The translations under genes were made by a program, and so were the position numbers. From Clostridiales bacterium (GTDB lineage: Bacteria > Bacillota > Clostridia > Ch29): a DNA stretch of 51,161 nt. The stretch lies in the NCBI GenBank assembly GCA_012728565.1, contig JAAYEV010000228.1, forward strand, positions 1 to 51,161, read 5' to 3'. Below the pieces are notes generated by a model that did no database searches, was not told the origin of the DNA, and saw nothing but the letters and a program-made list of their open reading frames with translations. Positions within the stretch are counted from its first letter, which is position 1. Each line of letters begins with the position of its first letter. Positions 1-9,922 of the stretch are shown piece by piece.

Positions 1-347
1 AGTATCATGAAAAATGTGGGTAACAGCTGTGCCCACCATGGATTGCCCTGTGGAATTCTATTATCAACCTGGAGCGTTCCCGCCTGGATCTGGGGCATTA
101 TGAACTGGCTAAAGGTCTGAAGGTCGGGAACTGCGGACTGAAACTCGCTGCCGTCGTCCATTACTCCCGTTACCCTGTTTTACTCTTTGACCAGCGACTT
201 AACCCTTTCCTGTTCAAGCATTATTATTAGCTGGGAATACTCCAGTTTTTCAATCTCTTTGGTATTGGCTCCGTACATTTGAACTATGGCCACTATTATT
301 ATGAATATCAGTATATAAAAACTGGATCCACGGAAAAGTCTCGTCAA
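1..347 (-). pseudogene. ftsH: FtsH N-terminal region (partial at window edge), interrupted by an in-frame TAA at 180-182
   Basis: Reverse complement from TTG at 345-347 (RBS ggaggg) reads LTRLFRGSSFYILIFIIIVAIVQMYGANTKEIEKLEYSQLIIMLEQERVKSLVKE*NRVTGVMDDGSEFQSAVPDLQTFSQFIMPQIQAGTLQVDNRIPQGNPWWAQLLPTFFMIL; FtsH-like TM-ectodomain-TM layout; downstream of hpt as in Firmicutes. Confidence 0.7.
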
Positions 348-421
348 TAATAACCCTCCCTTCTGCTTGATTTAAGTCATGATAGCTATTTTAACACATC
401 CGCAAAAAAAACTCAAACCCT

Positions 422-979
422 TCAGCATACGCAGTTTTTGCTGTTGTTATACTCCTCAGGTTTCAGCACGCAAATTTCGGGCAGGTTTCTGAACCTCTCC
501 GCAAAGTCAAGGCCGTAGCCCACAACAAACTCGTCTTCAATTTCAAAACCCTTGTAGTCCACCTTCACGTCCGCCTTCCGCCTGTAGGGCTTGTCAAGAA
601 GAGTGCATATCTTGATGCTGTTTGCGCCCCTCGACTTAAGGTTCTCCATTAAATAGCACAAAGTCAGCCCGCTGTCTATGATATCTTCAACAATAAGCAC
701 GTCCATGCCCTCTATGCTGTTGTCCAGGTCTTTCAGTATCCGTACCACACCGGAAGTCTCGGTGGTGTTCCCATAGCTGGAAACGGCTATAAAATCCAGT
801 ATAAGAGGAACGTCAATGTTCTTTACCAGGTCGCCCAAAAATACCACCGCTCCCTTGAGCACTCCTACAATTACCAACTTTTTGCCCCGGTAATCCCTGG
901 ATATTTCCGCCGCCAACTCCTTCACCTTTTCCTGGATGCTTTTTTGGTCTATAAGGACCCGTTCAATACTATTTCTCAT
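422..979 (-). CDS. hpt: hypoxanthine phosphoribosyltransferase
   Basis: PRPP-binding motif VEDIIDSGLTL; synteny tilS-hpt-ftsH. Confidence 0.96.
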   Translation of the reverse strand: MRNSIERVLIDQKSIQEKVKELAAEISRDYRGKKLVIVGVLKGAVVFLGDLVKNIDVPLILDFIAVSSYGNTTETSGVVRILKDLDNSIEGMDVLIVEDIIDSGLTLCYLMENLKSRGANSIKICTLLDKPYRRKADVKVDYKGFEIEDEFVVGYGLDFAERFRNLPEICVLKPEEYNNSKNCVC

Positions 980-997
980 GCTAGTATTCCTCCCCGG

Positions 998-2398
998 CTA
1001 AAATTGTCGGAATTCCAGTCCAAGTACCTGCCTGGTATCCGCTGTCACTTTATATTTTTCATCAATCCTGTACCCGGCTATCCAGATTATATCCCGGCCG
1101 CTCCTGACAATAGGTACCAGGTCCCGCTTGTTTCTTGGCACCTTTTGGTCTATGAAAAAGTCCTTAAGCTTTTTTGTCCCGGCCATGCCCAGCGGGTTAA
1201 ACCTGTCCCCTTTTTTTCGACCCGTAACCACAAGATTCCTGCCGGTTTTTGCTAAATCCAGGAACGCCCGGCGGTCATCAGCGGTGTTTCTTTCCCTTTT
1301 GTAATCCTCCATGCTAAAAATCTTCGCCTCTATAACGCCGTCGGCTTCATGTATGCTTGTGCTGCCGGGAACGGCAAGCCGGTAGGTTTCTTCTATTCCG
1401 CCTGCTGGGTGCGGCTGCCTGGCTACGAAAAACCGACCGTATTCCACGCCCGCCACGATGCCCCGCGGAAGGTTTATTCTTTTTCCTGTTTCGCCCTTTT
1501 CCAGCAAGGCATACAGCTTTTCTATATGCACAAGCTCCAGGTTGTTTGCATCTCCCAGCAGGTGCTCCACCGCCATGCGCAGGACCCGCCAAAGGACTGC
1601 GGTGTGGAGTTCAAGGAGCTTTTCAGCGCTAAACTCAAGCCTCCCTGTACCCTGTTCCTCCGCCAGACGGCTGAATTCATCCCGGGCGGCGCCTGAAATA
1701 AAGTCGTTTTCCCATCTTAGTACCCGGGCGGCCCCCAATACCGCCCGGTCTATGTTGCTGTTATAGTTATCCCTTAAATAGGGCAAAAGCTCCAGCCTGA
1801 TCCTGTTCCTGAAATACACCGGTGATAAATTGGTTTTATCGGTAACCGGGTTTAACCGGTGTTCCTTGCAGTACTCTTCAATCATGGGCCTTGGCACCTC
1901 TAAAAGCGGCCTTATTATGGTTTCCCTCACCGGTTTTATGCCCCCAAGGCCCTCCACTCCGGCACCCCTAATCAGCCGCATGAGCACCGTCTCCACCTGG
2001 TCATCCCGGTTGTGGGCCACTGCTATCTTGTTGAAACCCTCCCCTTGCATCACCCGGTTGAAAAGGTCGTACCTGGCCCTTCTGCCCGCCTGCTCGGGGG
2101 AAAGGCCCTCCCGTGCAGCCATGCGGGGAACGTCTTCGCATTCCACGATGCAGCGTATACCCCTTTCCCGGCAGAAGGCTTGCACATACTTGGCATCCTC
2201 CTCCGCATCACCGGGACGGAACTTATGGTTCAGATGGGCACATACAAGCCGTATATTGTAGTGCTCCTTGAACCGGTAAAGCAGGTGAACCAGCGCAGTG
2301 GAATCCGGGCCCCCCGAAAAACCCACTACTATGCCATCCCCGCTTTGTATCATACCGTATTCATTTATGGTATTATGGAAAATATCCTCTATTTTCAA
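998..2398 (-). CDS. tilS: tRNA(Ile)-lysidine synthase
   Basis: SGGPDSTAL P-loop motif, synteny with hpt. Confidence 0.96.
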   Translation of the reverse strand: MKIEDIFHNTINEYGMIQSGDGIVVGFSGGPDSTALVHLLYRFKEHYNIRLVCAHLNHKFRPGDAEEDAKYVQAFCRERGIRCIVECEDVPRMAAREGLSPEQAGRRARYDLFNRVMQGEGFNKIAVAHNRDDQVETVLMRLIRGAGVEGLGGIKPVRETIIRPLLEVPRPMIEEYCKEHRLNPVTDKTNLSPVYFRNRIRLELLPYLRDNYNSNIDRAVLGAARVLRWENDFISGAARDEFSRLAEEQGTGRLEFSAEKLLELHTAVLWRVLRMAVEHLLGDANNLELVHIEKLYALLEKGETGKRINLPRGIVAGVEYGRFFVARQPHPAGGIEETYRLAVPGSTSIHEADGVIEAKIFSMEDYKRERNTADDRRAFLDLAKTGRNLVVTGRKKGDRFNPLGMAGTKKLKDFFIDQKVPRNKRDLVPIVRSGRDIIWIAGYRIDEKYKVTADTRQVLGLEFRQF

Positions 2399-2416
2399 AT
2401 ATATCCCTTCCCCGGG

Positions 2417-3310
2417 TCAAAGTATAACCGCAATCACCATTATGAAAAAGGCTATGGATGCCAATAGTGCCAGGTTTATAGCCACATCCAGCCTTTGCCG
2501 GCGGCGCTGCTTTCCGCCGGGTATAAGGTCCGCCGTGTTACTCAAGCTGTTAATAAGGTCCTCAAGGCTTTGACAGTCCTTTTTCAGCCCTTTTATTATA
2601 ACCTTTTTTAGCCCTTTACTCAATTGGGATTTGTCAATGGTATCCAAAAGGGCGTCAAAGCCCATGCCGGTATCCCGAAGCCCGCCCAAGAGCATTTCCG
2701 CAAGCATCATCAATATGGCAAACCCCTGGTATCCCTCGTCGGCAGTCCTTTGTCCCCGGCCCCAGCTTGCCCTGTCAAAGGCCGGGGTAAACTGGACCAC
2801 CGCTTCTCCCTCTTTGACTGCGCCCCCGAAGTCCACCAGGCACAGGCCGCCGCCCCTTTTGTCAAGCACCAGGTTCTCCGGCTTTATATCGCAGTAGAAC
2901 ACGCCCCGCCGGTTAAGCCAAAGGCAAATCCCGGCAGTAACGGCGGCTATCTTCACCAGCGTTTTGGGCTGCATTCTTTTTGCCTCGCATACCCTTTTCA
3001 AGTTTTCGCCTTCAAAATAGGTCATTACAAAAAAGTAACAGTTTATGCCGCCTACCCTGCAGTCGTCCCTGTACAAGACCGCCGGTATATTGTCCATAGG
3101 GCCAAGCCTTGCCAGAATCCGGTATTCCCTGTCTATTCCCGCCATGTCTGTGCTCAGCTTAAGCGCATACCTGTCCCCGCCGGGGATGTCCTCAACCAGG
3201 TACACCCTCGCCGTGCCGCCGCTGCCCAAGAGGGCAATAACCCGGTATTCGCCGCCGTACCACCGGCCCCTTATCACCGTACCCGGCTCTATATTTATCC
3301 TCTTTATCAT
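2417..3310 (-). CDS. Ser/Thr protein kinase with C-terminal TM helix (YabT-like)
   Basis: FYCDIKPENLVLD and LVDFGGAV kinase motifs; C-terminal hydrophobic segment; spoIIE-yabS-yabT-tilS synteny. Confidence 0.88.
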   Translation of the reverse strand: MIKRINIEPGTVIRGRWYGGEYRVIALLGSGGTARVYLVEDIPGGDRYALKLSTDMAGIDREYRILARLGPMDNIPAVLYRDDCRVGGINCYFFVMTYFEGENLKRVCEAKRMQPKTLVKIAAVTAGICLWLNRRGVFYCDIKPENLVLDKRGGGLCLVDFGGAVKEGEAVVQFTPAFDRASWGRGQRTADEGYQGFAILMMLAEMLLGGLRDTGMGFDALLDTIDKSQLSKGLKKVIIKGLKKDCQSLEDLINSLSNTADLIPGGKQRRRQRLDVAINLALLASIAFFIMVIAVIL

Positions 3311-3330
3311 ATGTATACCCTCCCATAAGC

Positions 3331-3354
3331 AAAAAAAAGCAGCTCCAAGCTGCT
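3331..3354 (-). terminator. hairpin AGCAGCT-tgg-AGCTGCT followed by T8, between the VWA and kinase genes
   Basis: Perfect 7-bp stem and T8 run read on the minus strand. Confidence 0.75.
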
Positions 3355-3400
3355 CCCGGCGTTAAAAGTTTCATGTTGGCGGGCGGATAGGCCTGTTTTT

Positions 3401-4186
3401 TTATAGGATAAAAGGATTTTCATTTCCACCCTGCGGCAGGTGTTCACCGGCTTCAATCTGCCGCTGAGCAATCATTTCCGCCGGATACAAACCCAGGTTA
3501 TCCTCTTCAAAAAGCCGGGAGGAAAGCATAATGCCCGCGTAGGTGGGCGTCGGCCCTCCGGCCTTTATTCCCTCAAGCTTTACAGCCAGTTCTTCAAAAT
3601 TGTCGGTAAAGGTGCTTACCACCCTGCTGTCCCTTCCGTCTCCCCCGGGGAAGGCCACCATCCCAAGATATGACCTACCCTTCCTGGCTTTAAGGGATAT
3701 CAGCAGGTCCTGTATACTGTTTTTTGCCGTTCTTATTTTGTTTTTCATACTGCCGCTGCAGTCCAGCGCCACAACGCATTTTAGGTCCACCTCGTCCCCC
3801 AGCCTTTGTATGTATTCAAGTACTCTAGCCCTGGAGTCCGGCGGGATATCCTCCATCGAGCAGCCGGTTATTTTTTGCAGCTGACGGCTTACCGCCCTTT
3901 CTATTGTCATCTGGATTGACTGCCTTGTGACCATCTGGACCGAATAGCCAAGCCGGGGCAGGGGTATGATATCGCAAATACCGCCGCCGGCCCTTGCTAT
4001 ACCGTCCAGTTCCACAAAGGGCTCCTCCGCCCCGTCGCTGTCGGTTATGCCTATAGTGTTAACTATAATCCCCTTCCTGTGGGCGATTCGGGCGGCCCCG
4101 GCGGGGCTGTCCCCTATATTCGACCTGCCGTCGGTTATTACTATTATCTCCCTAAGCTGCATTGGCGTTTTTAATTTCCCATCCAT
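3401..4186 (-). CDS. VWA-domain protein (YabS-like)
   Basis: VALDCSGSMKNKI MIDAS motif; between spoIIE and yabT-like gene. Confidence 0.85.
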   Translation of the reverse strand: MDGKLKTPMQLREIIVITDGRSNIGDSPAGAARIAHRKGIIVNTIGITDSDGAEEPFVELDGIARAGGGICDIIPLPRLGYSVQMVTRQSIQMTIERAVSRQLQKITGCSMEDIPPDSRARVLEYIQRLGDEVDLKCVVALDCSGSMKNKIRTAKNSIQDLLISLKARKGRSYLGMVAFPGGDGRDSRVVSTFTDNFEELAVKLEGIKAGGPTPTYAGIMLSSRLFEEDNLGLYPAEMIAQRQIEAGEHLPQGGNENPFIL

Positions 4187-4201
4187 TTTCCTACCACCCC
4201 G

Positions 4202-6553
4202 CTACCTGTTCTCCCAAACCTTTGAGACAATAACCGTCATATCATCCCTGGCCTGTCCATTATAGTATTCCAAGGCCCTTTCAAAAATAATACGGGCAAG
4301 CTCCTTAGGATTCCGACTGCCGGTTTCTCTTAAAAGGTCCGCTATCCACTCTTGCTTTCCCTTGCCGCCCTGTGCATCCATAATGCCGTCGGTAACCATT
4401 ATTATAAAATCGTCCCCGTTCACCGACAGCTTTTTGGTATGGAACTCTATACTGTCTATTATGCCCATCGGCAGCGAAGAGGAGGCTATTATTTTTACCT
4501 CTTCCCCCCGCTTTATGTATGTCGGCGGGGCCCCTATCTTTATCGCCCTGGCTTCCCCGGTATACAGGTCTATTATTACCACGTCAAGGGTGGAAAAACT
4601 GTCCCCCGGGGACTTCAGCATTAGAATTGAGTTAATGGTCCTTACCGCCATATCGTGGTCATACCCTACCTCCAGCAGCTGTTCCAGCATGTTTACGGCG
4701 GTCGAGCTTTCCATTGACGCCTGTTCACCGGTGCCCATACCATCCGAAAGGGCAATCAGGTATTGATTGTCCCTCAGCTCCGCGAAGGTATAATTGTCAC
4801 CGCTTACCTGGCTGTCCGCCTTGGGTGCCGTGCAAACCTCGGTGACAACATTGAATTTTCTGGCTTCCACCAGCTTCAGCGAACACATCCCGTTCCTAAT
4901 GCTGCATACATACCCCGGCTTGCCAAACTTTTTCCCGGTAACCGCCGAAACCACCGGTACCACTTTTTTGACACACTCCCTGCACCCGTAGCAGGATTTT
5001 TTGTCCAGGTACACCTCCAATCCCTTTCCGGGTTTTTCCAGCACGCTTACCCGGGACACCCCTATCCCCTGCCGGCTGAGCCCCTTTGATATGCTTTTTT
5101 CCAGCTTTTCGTTGAAGGAATACTTGATATCAATCTCCCCGGCAAGGTTTTTTATAACATCCGACATGCCCTGCAGCTGCTGGGATACAAGGTTCCTGCA
5201 GTCCTCCATCCTGTTCTGCCACCTGTAATTTATCCGGAAAAGGTCAAAAAGGTAGTTTACCGCCTCAAGAAGTTTGTCCGGCTTGATGCACTTCTTTCTA
5301 AGGGACGGCGGCATGTGTTTTAATTCCACCCGCCCCTTTTCTTCGGCTGTACCAAGCAGCTCGAACACCGACTGGTATGTCATGTAAAACTCTTTTTCCC
5401 AGCAGGTCCTGTAGAAACTACAGTCCCTGCATACCCTTTGGCATACGCCGTCATACAATTTGTTCAAGCCTGAACCGCCCAGGAAGTCCTCTTTGAAGGA
5501 CACATCTTCGAAGGTGGCGGACAGCTGGCTGAATACACCGGCCAGCTCTTTAAGCCTTACCGAGATAAACTCCTGCGCCTTTGCCTCGTAGGGCACCGGC
5601 CCCGCCATCCCTCCCCATTCCCTTTCCATTACACGGGATAAGCCCTCCAGGGCTTTGCCGGGTATCAGCGCCAGGACGAATGATGCGGCCAGCATTTCCT
5701 CCATGTTGATAACCGGCATCGCACCACCGCCTATATAAAAATTCAAAATGGAGCTGCCTATAATAAAGCCCAGTATGCTTCCCGGCCTGCCCAGTTCCCG
5801 GAAGGTGCCGGATAAAAGCCCCGCAAAGGAAAATACTCCAACCATCGCCGCCGCCCGGGTGGTCATAAGTCCCGAGGTAATGCCCAGCAGCGCCCCCGCT
5901 GCACTTCCTGCGGCGGCACCGCCGCCGTATGCGGCGGCCATTATCGCCGCGGCCGTCGCCACGGTTTTTATCGAAATGTGCCAAATCCGCAGGGCGCCCA
6001 CGCCGCTTACCGCGATTGCCATGGTGACCGCCGCGCATATGGCCTGTTCCCTGGATATGTAATCGCTTTCGTAAAACGGGAAAAGCTCGAAGGCATAATC
6101 GAATATGTATACCAGGATGCCCGCCGCCAGCGCCTCAAACCCCGCCGCGAATACGTCCATCGGCGCGTATCCCCCGGTAAGATACATCCAATAAGCTGAA
6201 GTACCCATCATTGAAAAAAGGGCCGCAAAGGACGCCATCCGCCGGTCCGGCGCCTTTTTCCTTCCGAATAGGCGAAGCATTAAAAAGATGAGCCCCATCG
6301 CTGCTATATACCTGTAAGATTCTATAAGTCCCACGGTGCTGACAGTGCCCGCCGCCACCGAGAGGAATACCGGCACCGCCATACACCGGTTTAATAAAGC
6401 CGCACCGAAAAAAGCCGTGCCAAAGGGCATTGCGCCTTCCAGCACAAAGGCCCTGGACAGCAGAAATCCCAAAAGGTTTACCATCAGCATACCCTTAACA
6501 AGAACCGCATTCCCCGATGAAGAATATACAAAGGAAGCCTGTCCCTTATCCAT
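4202..6553 (-). CDS. spoIIE: stage II sporulation protein E (PP2C phosphatase)
   Basis: Multi-TM N-terminus; C-terminal PP2C motifs LSDGMGTGEQA and VTDGIMDAQ. Confidence 0.96.
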   Translation of the reverse strand: MDKGQASFVYSSSGNAVLVKGMLMVNLLGFLLSRAFVLEGAMPFGTAFFGAALLNRCMAVPVFLSVAAGTVSTVGLIESYRYIAAMGLIFLMLRLFGRKKAPDRRMASFAALFSMMGTSAYWMYLTGGYAPMDVFAAGFEALAAGILVYIFDYAFELFPFYESDYISREQAICAAVTMAIAVSGVGALRIWHISIKTVATAAAIMAAAYGGGAAAGSAAGALLGITSGLMTTRAAAMVGVFSFAGLLSGTFRELGRPGSILGFIIGSSILNFYIGGGAMPVINMEEMLAASFVLALIPGKALEGLSRVMEREWGGMAGPVPYEAKAQEFISVRLKELAGVFSQLSATFEDVSFKEDFLGGSGLNKLYDGVCQRVCRDCSFYRTCWEKEFYMTYQSVFELLGTAEEKGRVELKHMPPSLRKKCIKPDKLLEAVNYLFDLFRINYRWQNRMEDCRNLVSQQLQGMSDVIKNLAGEIDIKYSFNEKLEKSISKGLSRQGIGVSRVSVLEKPGKGLEVYLDKKSCYGCRECVKKVVPVVSAVTGKKFGKPGYVCSIRNGMCSLKLVEARKFNVVTEVCTAPKADSQVSGDNYTFAELRDNQYLIALSDGMGTGEQASMESSTAVNMLEQLLEVGYDHDMAVRTINSILMLKSPGDSFSTLDVVIIDLYTGEARAIKIGAPPTYIKRGEEVKIIASSSLPMGIIDSIEFHTKKLSVNGDDFIIMVTDGIMDAQGGKGKQEWIADLLRETGSRNPKELARIIFERALEYYNGQARDDMTVIVSKVWENR

Positions 6554-6758
6554 TCAAATACCCCCAACTGTTTTTTGGAAATGACCTGCCCTGTGCATAG
6601 CGAAATCGGTTACTCAATTATAGCAGAGCCCGCGTCAACTTTTTGTCAATCTTTGGTATCAGAAAGGCAAAAGTGTATGACAAGTTGGACAGCCTTTGCG
6701 ACATATGTATCCCGAGATTCAACAAAAGCCGCTGTGATTGAATGGAAGGAATAAAAAA

Positions 6759-6780
6759 AGGAGATACCAATGTATCTCCT
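6759..6780 (-). terminator. terminator of the tRNA cluster
   Basis: AGGAGATAC-attg-GTATCTCCT followed by a T run on the minus strand. Confidence 0.8.
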
Positions 6781-6782
6781 AT

Positions 6783-6858
6783 TGGTGGGCACAACTGGGC
6801 TCGAACCAGTGACCCCCTGCTTGTAAGGCAGGTGCTCTCCCAACTGAGCTATGCGCCC
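6783..6858 (-). tRNA. tRNA-Val (anticodon UAC)
   Basis: Cloverleaf readable on minus strand GGGCGCATAGCTCAGTTGGGAGAGCACCTGCCTTACAAGCAGGGGGTCACTGGTTCGAGCCCAGTTGTGCCCACCA. Confidence 0.96.
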
Positions 6859-6861
6859 GCA

Positions 6862-6936
6862 TGGTGACCCCTAGGGGACTCGAACCCCTGTTACCGCCGT
6901 GAAAGGGCGGTGTCTTAACCGCTTGACCAAGGGGCC
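6862..6936 (-). tRNA. tRNA-Glu (anticodon UUC)
   Basis: GGCCCCTTGGTCAAGCGGTTAAGACACCGCCCTTTCACGGCGGTAACAGGGGTTCGAGTCCCCTAGGGGTCACCA. Confidence 0.96.
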
Positions 6937-6943
6937 ACGGTAA

Positions 6944-7020
6944 TGGTAGCGGCGAACGGATTTGAACCGCTGACACTGCGGGTATGAACCGCATGCTCTA
7001 GCCACCTGAGCTACGCCGCC
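6944..7020 (-). tRNA. tRNA-Met (anticodon CAU, elongator-like)
   Basis: GGCGGCGTAGCTCAGGTGGCTAGAGCATGCGGTTCATACCCGCAGTGTCAGCGGTTCAAATCCGTTCGCCGCTACCA. Confidence 0.95.
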
Positions 7021-7023
7021 CGA

Positions 7024-7100
<77 letters not shown>

Positions 7101-7153
7101 TCAATTATTTATACCGACGACAAGTTTTATTATATAATATATATTATTTACCG

Positions 7154-8107
7154 TCAACCCTTTTGTGTAGGAATCCCGCCGGTATTTTGATGAAGCCTAA
7201 TAAAATTCTGGTAAATGACACCCTGCAGGCCGTCCCATTCGCTTACGGTAATACGCTCAAAACCCCAGTGCTCCATCAGGCATTTAAGTATTATGGTTCC
7301 GGCATTTATTATATCCGCCCTTCCGGGATGAAGCCCGGGTATTTTCCGTTTCTTGCTTATATCCAGCAGCGCCAGTTTTTCAAGTATACATTTTACTTCG
7401 CTCAATGTCAACACAAAATTGTGAACTTTATCCGAGTCGTAGCGCTCCATGCCCTGGGCCACCGCCGCTAGGGTGGTTATGGTACCGCCTATGCCGATCA
7501 TTTTGCAGTCCCCCGCGGTTATATCCTTTGCATTTTTGGCCAACATATCCGTTACAAAATGTTCAATTTCCGAAGCTTCCGCCGGGGTTACAGGGTCGTT
7601 TCTCACGAACCTTTCGGTGAGCCTTACGGCGCCAATGTCCAGGCTTTTATAATTATTTATCCTAAGACCCATGCCTGTTACCAGTTCGGTGCTGCCTCCC
7701 CCGATATCCGCCAGGAAGGTGCATCCTTCACCGGCATCGCAGCCCAGCGCCGCGCCGACAAAACCAAGCTCCGCCTCCTGCTTTCCGTCCAGCACCCATG
7801 CCCTTATACCAAGCCGGCGGATTTCCCGTATAAGGTCCTCGCCGTTTGAAGCATCCCTTACTGCACTGGTAGCAACGGCCAGCACCTCATCGGCACCCAT
7901 GGAAATGGCTTTCTCCTTGAAGTCCCGGACCGCCCCAAGGGTTGCTTCCACCGCCCCGGGGGATAACACGCGGTTTGCGTCCACCCCTGCGCCCAGCCTG
8001 GTGGTTCTCAGGGTTTTGTAAAGGGGCTGTATATTTGCCTCATCCACCCGGGCCACCAGCAGTCTCACCGAATTGCTGCCCACGTCTATTACCGATACCC
8101 TTTTCAT
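7154..8107 (-). CDS. Ppx/GppA family exopolyphosphatase
   Basis: VIDVGSNSVRLLV and ADIGGGSTELV motifs. Confidence 0.93.
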   Translation of the reverse strand: MKRVSVIDVGSNSVRLLVARVDEANIQPLYKTLRTTRLGAGVDANRVLSPGAVEATLGAVRDFKEKAISMGADEVLAVATSAVRDASNGEDLIREIRRLGIRAWVLDGKQEAELGFVGAALGCDAGEGCTFLADIGGGSTELVTGMGLRINNYKSLDIGAVRLTERFVRNDPVTPAEASEIEHFVTDMLAKNAKDITAGDCKMIGIGGTITTLAAVAQGMERYDSDKVHNFVLTLSEVKCILEKLALLDISKKRKIPGLHPGRADIINAGTIILKCLMEHWGFERITVSEWDGLQGVIYQNFIRLHQNTGGIPTQKG

Positions 8108-8157
8108 GGTATGGTACCTCCAACTTAATAAACCGCGCCCGCAGGCACGGCTGTTTA

Positions 8158-8577
8158 CTAATAGTCCCCTCTCCTAAAGCCTCCACCTCGTTTTGAATCC
8201 TGGCTTTTTTTGAGCTGCTGCTGTCTCTCGTCGCTGTCCCTCAGAAACTTTAACATGCGGTCTTCAAAGGACATGTTCTTTGACTTTTCCCGCCTTTCCG
8301 CCTCCCAGTCAATCTCAATGGGCCTTGTGGCTTTTTTCAATTGCATGCCAGTCTGCTTGAGGGATAAACTTATCTTGCCCTTACTGTCGATGGAGATTAC
8401 TTTAACTTTAACCTTATCCTTTTCTTTAAGATATTGTTTAATATCTTCCACATAATGGTCTGCAACTTCGGATATGTGCACAAGACCGGTTTTTCCTTCC
8501 GGCAGTTGAATGAAGGCCCCAAAACTGGCAATGCTGGTCACCGTTCCTTCAACTATGCTCCCTACCTGAAACGGCAT
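8158..8577 (-). CDS. yabR: S1 RNA-binding domain protein (YabR-like)
   Basis: N-terminal S1 domain VGSIVEGTVTSIASFGAFIQLPEGKTGLVHISEV. Confidence 0.9.
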   Translation of the reverse strand: MPFQVGSIVEGTVTSIASFGAFIQLPEGKTGLVHISEVADHYVEDIKQYLKEKDKVKVKVISIDSKGKISLSLKQTGMQLKKATRPIEIDWEAERREKSKNMSFEDRMLKFLRDSDERQQQLKKSQDSKRGGGFRRGDY

Positions 8578-8654
8578 AGGTCAAAAATTCCTCCTCTTGA
8601 GTTAATAAGCATTATAACAGCCTGTGATAATTATATATTATGCCCCTTGGTATG

Positions 8655-8981
8655 TCAATTGCTCCCGTTTTCCCCGGAATGGTTAACGTCCACGAACATG
8701 ATTTCCCCCGATTTAATAAGGCCTAACCTTTCACGGGCAACCTTTTCTATATATTCGTCGCTTTGCATTCTTTCCAGCTCTTCCCTGAGCCTTTCGTTTT
8801 CCTTCTTGATTTCCTCTATTTGAGCCCTAATGGCTGCTTCCTGTGCGCGGGACTTCCTAATGACCATATACTGGGCGGTAAGCGTGTATGCCAGGTATAC
8901 CGCCAGAAGAATAAATACGATGCTTTTTATCCTTACCGGCTTTTTGTCTTTTTTCGACTTCAAATCATACACCCGTCCCAT
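8655..8981 (-). CDS. divIC: septum formation initiator DivIC/FtsB-like
   Basis: TM plus coiled coil plus ERLGLIKSGEIMF; adjacent to yabR and yabQ. Confidence 0.9.
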   Translation of the reverse strand: MGRVYDLKSKKDKKPVRIKSIVFILLAVYLAYTLTAQYMVIRKSRAQEAAIRAQIEEIKKENERLREELERMQSDEYIEKVARERLGLIKSGEIMFVDVNHSGENGSN

Positions 8982-9053
8982 TAGAAAACCCCCATTCCTT
9001 TTCTTTTGTCCATATTATATTATTGTTCTATACACAGCTAATAAACCCTTCCA

Positions 9054-9533
9054 TCATTTTTTATTCTTAATCAGAGGTAAATATTTCCTCGCCTCCTGTC
9101 CCATCCTGGCAAAGGTTTTGCACACGCGGGTCTTTACGGTGTTGCACGGTTTCCACAATATATTGGACAGCACCCTCAAGGGTCCCCGCATCAGTTTAAC
9201 AACGGTAAAAAATAAGCCCTTAACAAAATACGCCAACCCGTTCAGCAGGGTTTCAACGATACCGCCCAGGAAATATAAATAAAGCATTGTACCCAGTCCA
9301 AAACCAAGCAGTTGATAAACCCGCACAAGGCCGCTGCTGCTTCTGTAGACGATTGACAGCGTAACAACAAGGGCCGCAGCCCAAAAAAGCATGTCTCCTA
9401 TAAAGGTAACCATCCCGCCAAAACGGAAAATATCTCGAACAAACCTGTAAAATCCGAATATAAGTCCCAGCATCAGCCCGCCATAAACCGAAGCCAACAA
9501 TATGACCACCTGGTCCTCTATGGAAAGGAGCAT
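9054..9533 (-). CDS. yabQ: spore cortex biosynthesis protein YabQ
   Basis: Membrane protein in yabP-yabQ-divIC order. Confidence 0.88.
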   Translation of the reverse strand: MLLSIEDQVVILLASVYGGLMLGLIFGFYRFVRDIFRFGGMVTFIGDMLFWAAALVVTLSIVYRSSSGLVRVYQLLGFGLGTMLYLYFLGGIVETLLNGLAYFVKGLFFTVVKLMRGPLRVLSNILWKPCNTVKTRVCKTFARMGQEARKYLPLIKNKK

Positions 9534-9570
9534 TTAAGACCCCCTCACTATTTGTTGTCGTTAAAAAGTT

Positions 9571-9603
9571 AAATAAACCACCGCACGGAACGGTGGTTTA
9601 TTT
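9571..9603 (-). terminator. hairpin AAATAAACCACCG/CGGTGGTTTATTT after yabP
   Basis: 13-bp perfect stem, 7-nt loop, overlaps yabP stop. Confidence 0.6.
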
Positions 9604-9870
9604 GAACATCCTTGCAAGTATACCCTTTCCCCGGTCTTTAAACTCCCTGCCTTCGGAATAAATACAGCTTGTGATACTACCCTTTACCTTCAGGTTACCG
9701 TCATCTATACTGAGCTTATTTATTTGAAGTCCCTCCCCCGTAACCGTGAGGGTGCCAAGGGTAGTCTCCAATATGACTTTGTTCTCATCAAAACTGTATA
9801 TATCCTTTACCCCGGATATGAATAAAAGGTTCCTGTCATCCAGCGTAATGCTGTGTTTTTTATCCTCCAC
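9598..9870 (-). CDS. yabP: sporulation protein YabP
   Basis: KHSITLDDRNLLFISGVKDIYSFDENKV YabP/YqfC fold; synteny. Confidence 0.92.
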   Translation of the reverse strand: MEDKKHSITLDDRNLLFISGVKDIYSFDENKVILETTLGTLTVTGEGLQINKLSIDDGNLKVKGSITSCIYSEGREFKDRGKGILARMFK

Positions 9871-9922
9871 GGCCTGACCCCCTTTACGTTAAATATTTAT
9901 TCCTAAGCCCGGGCATTTATTC

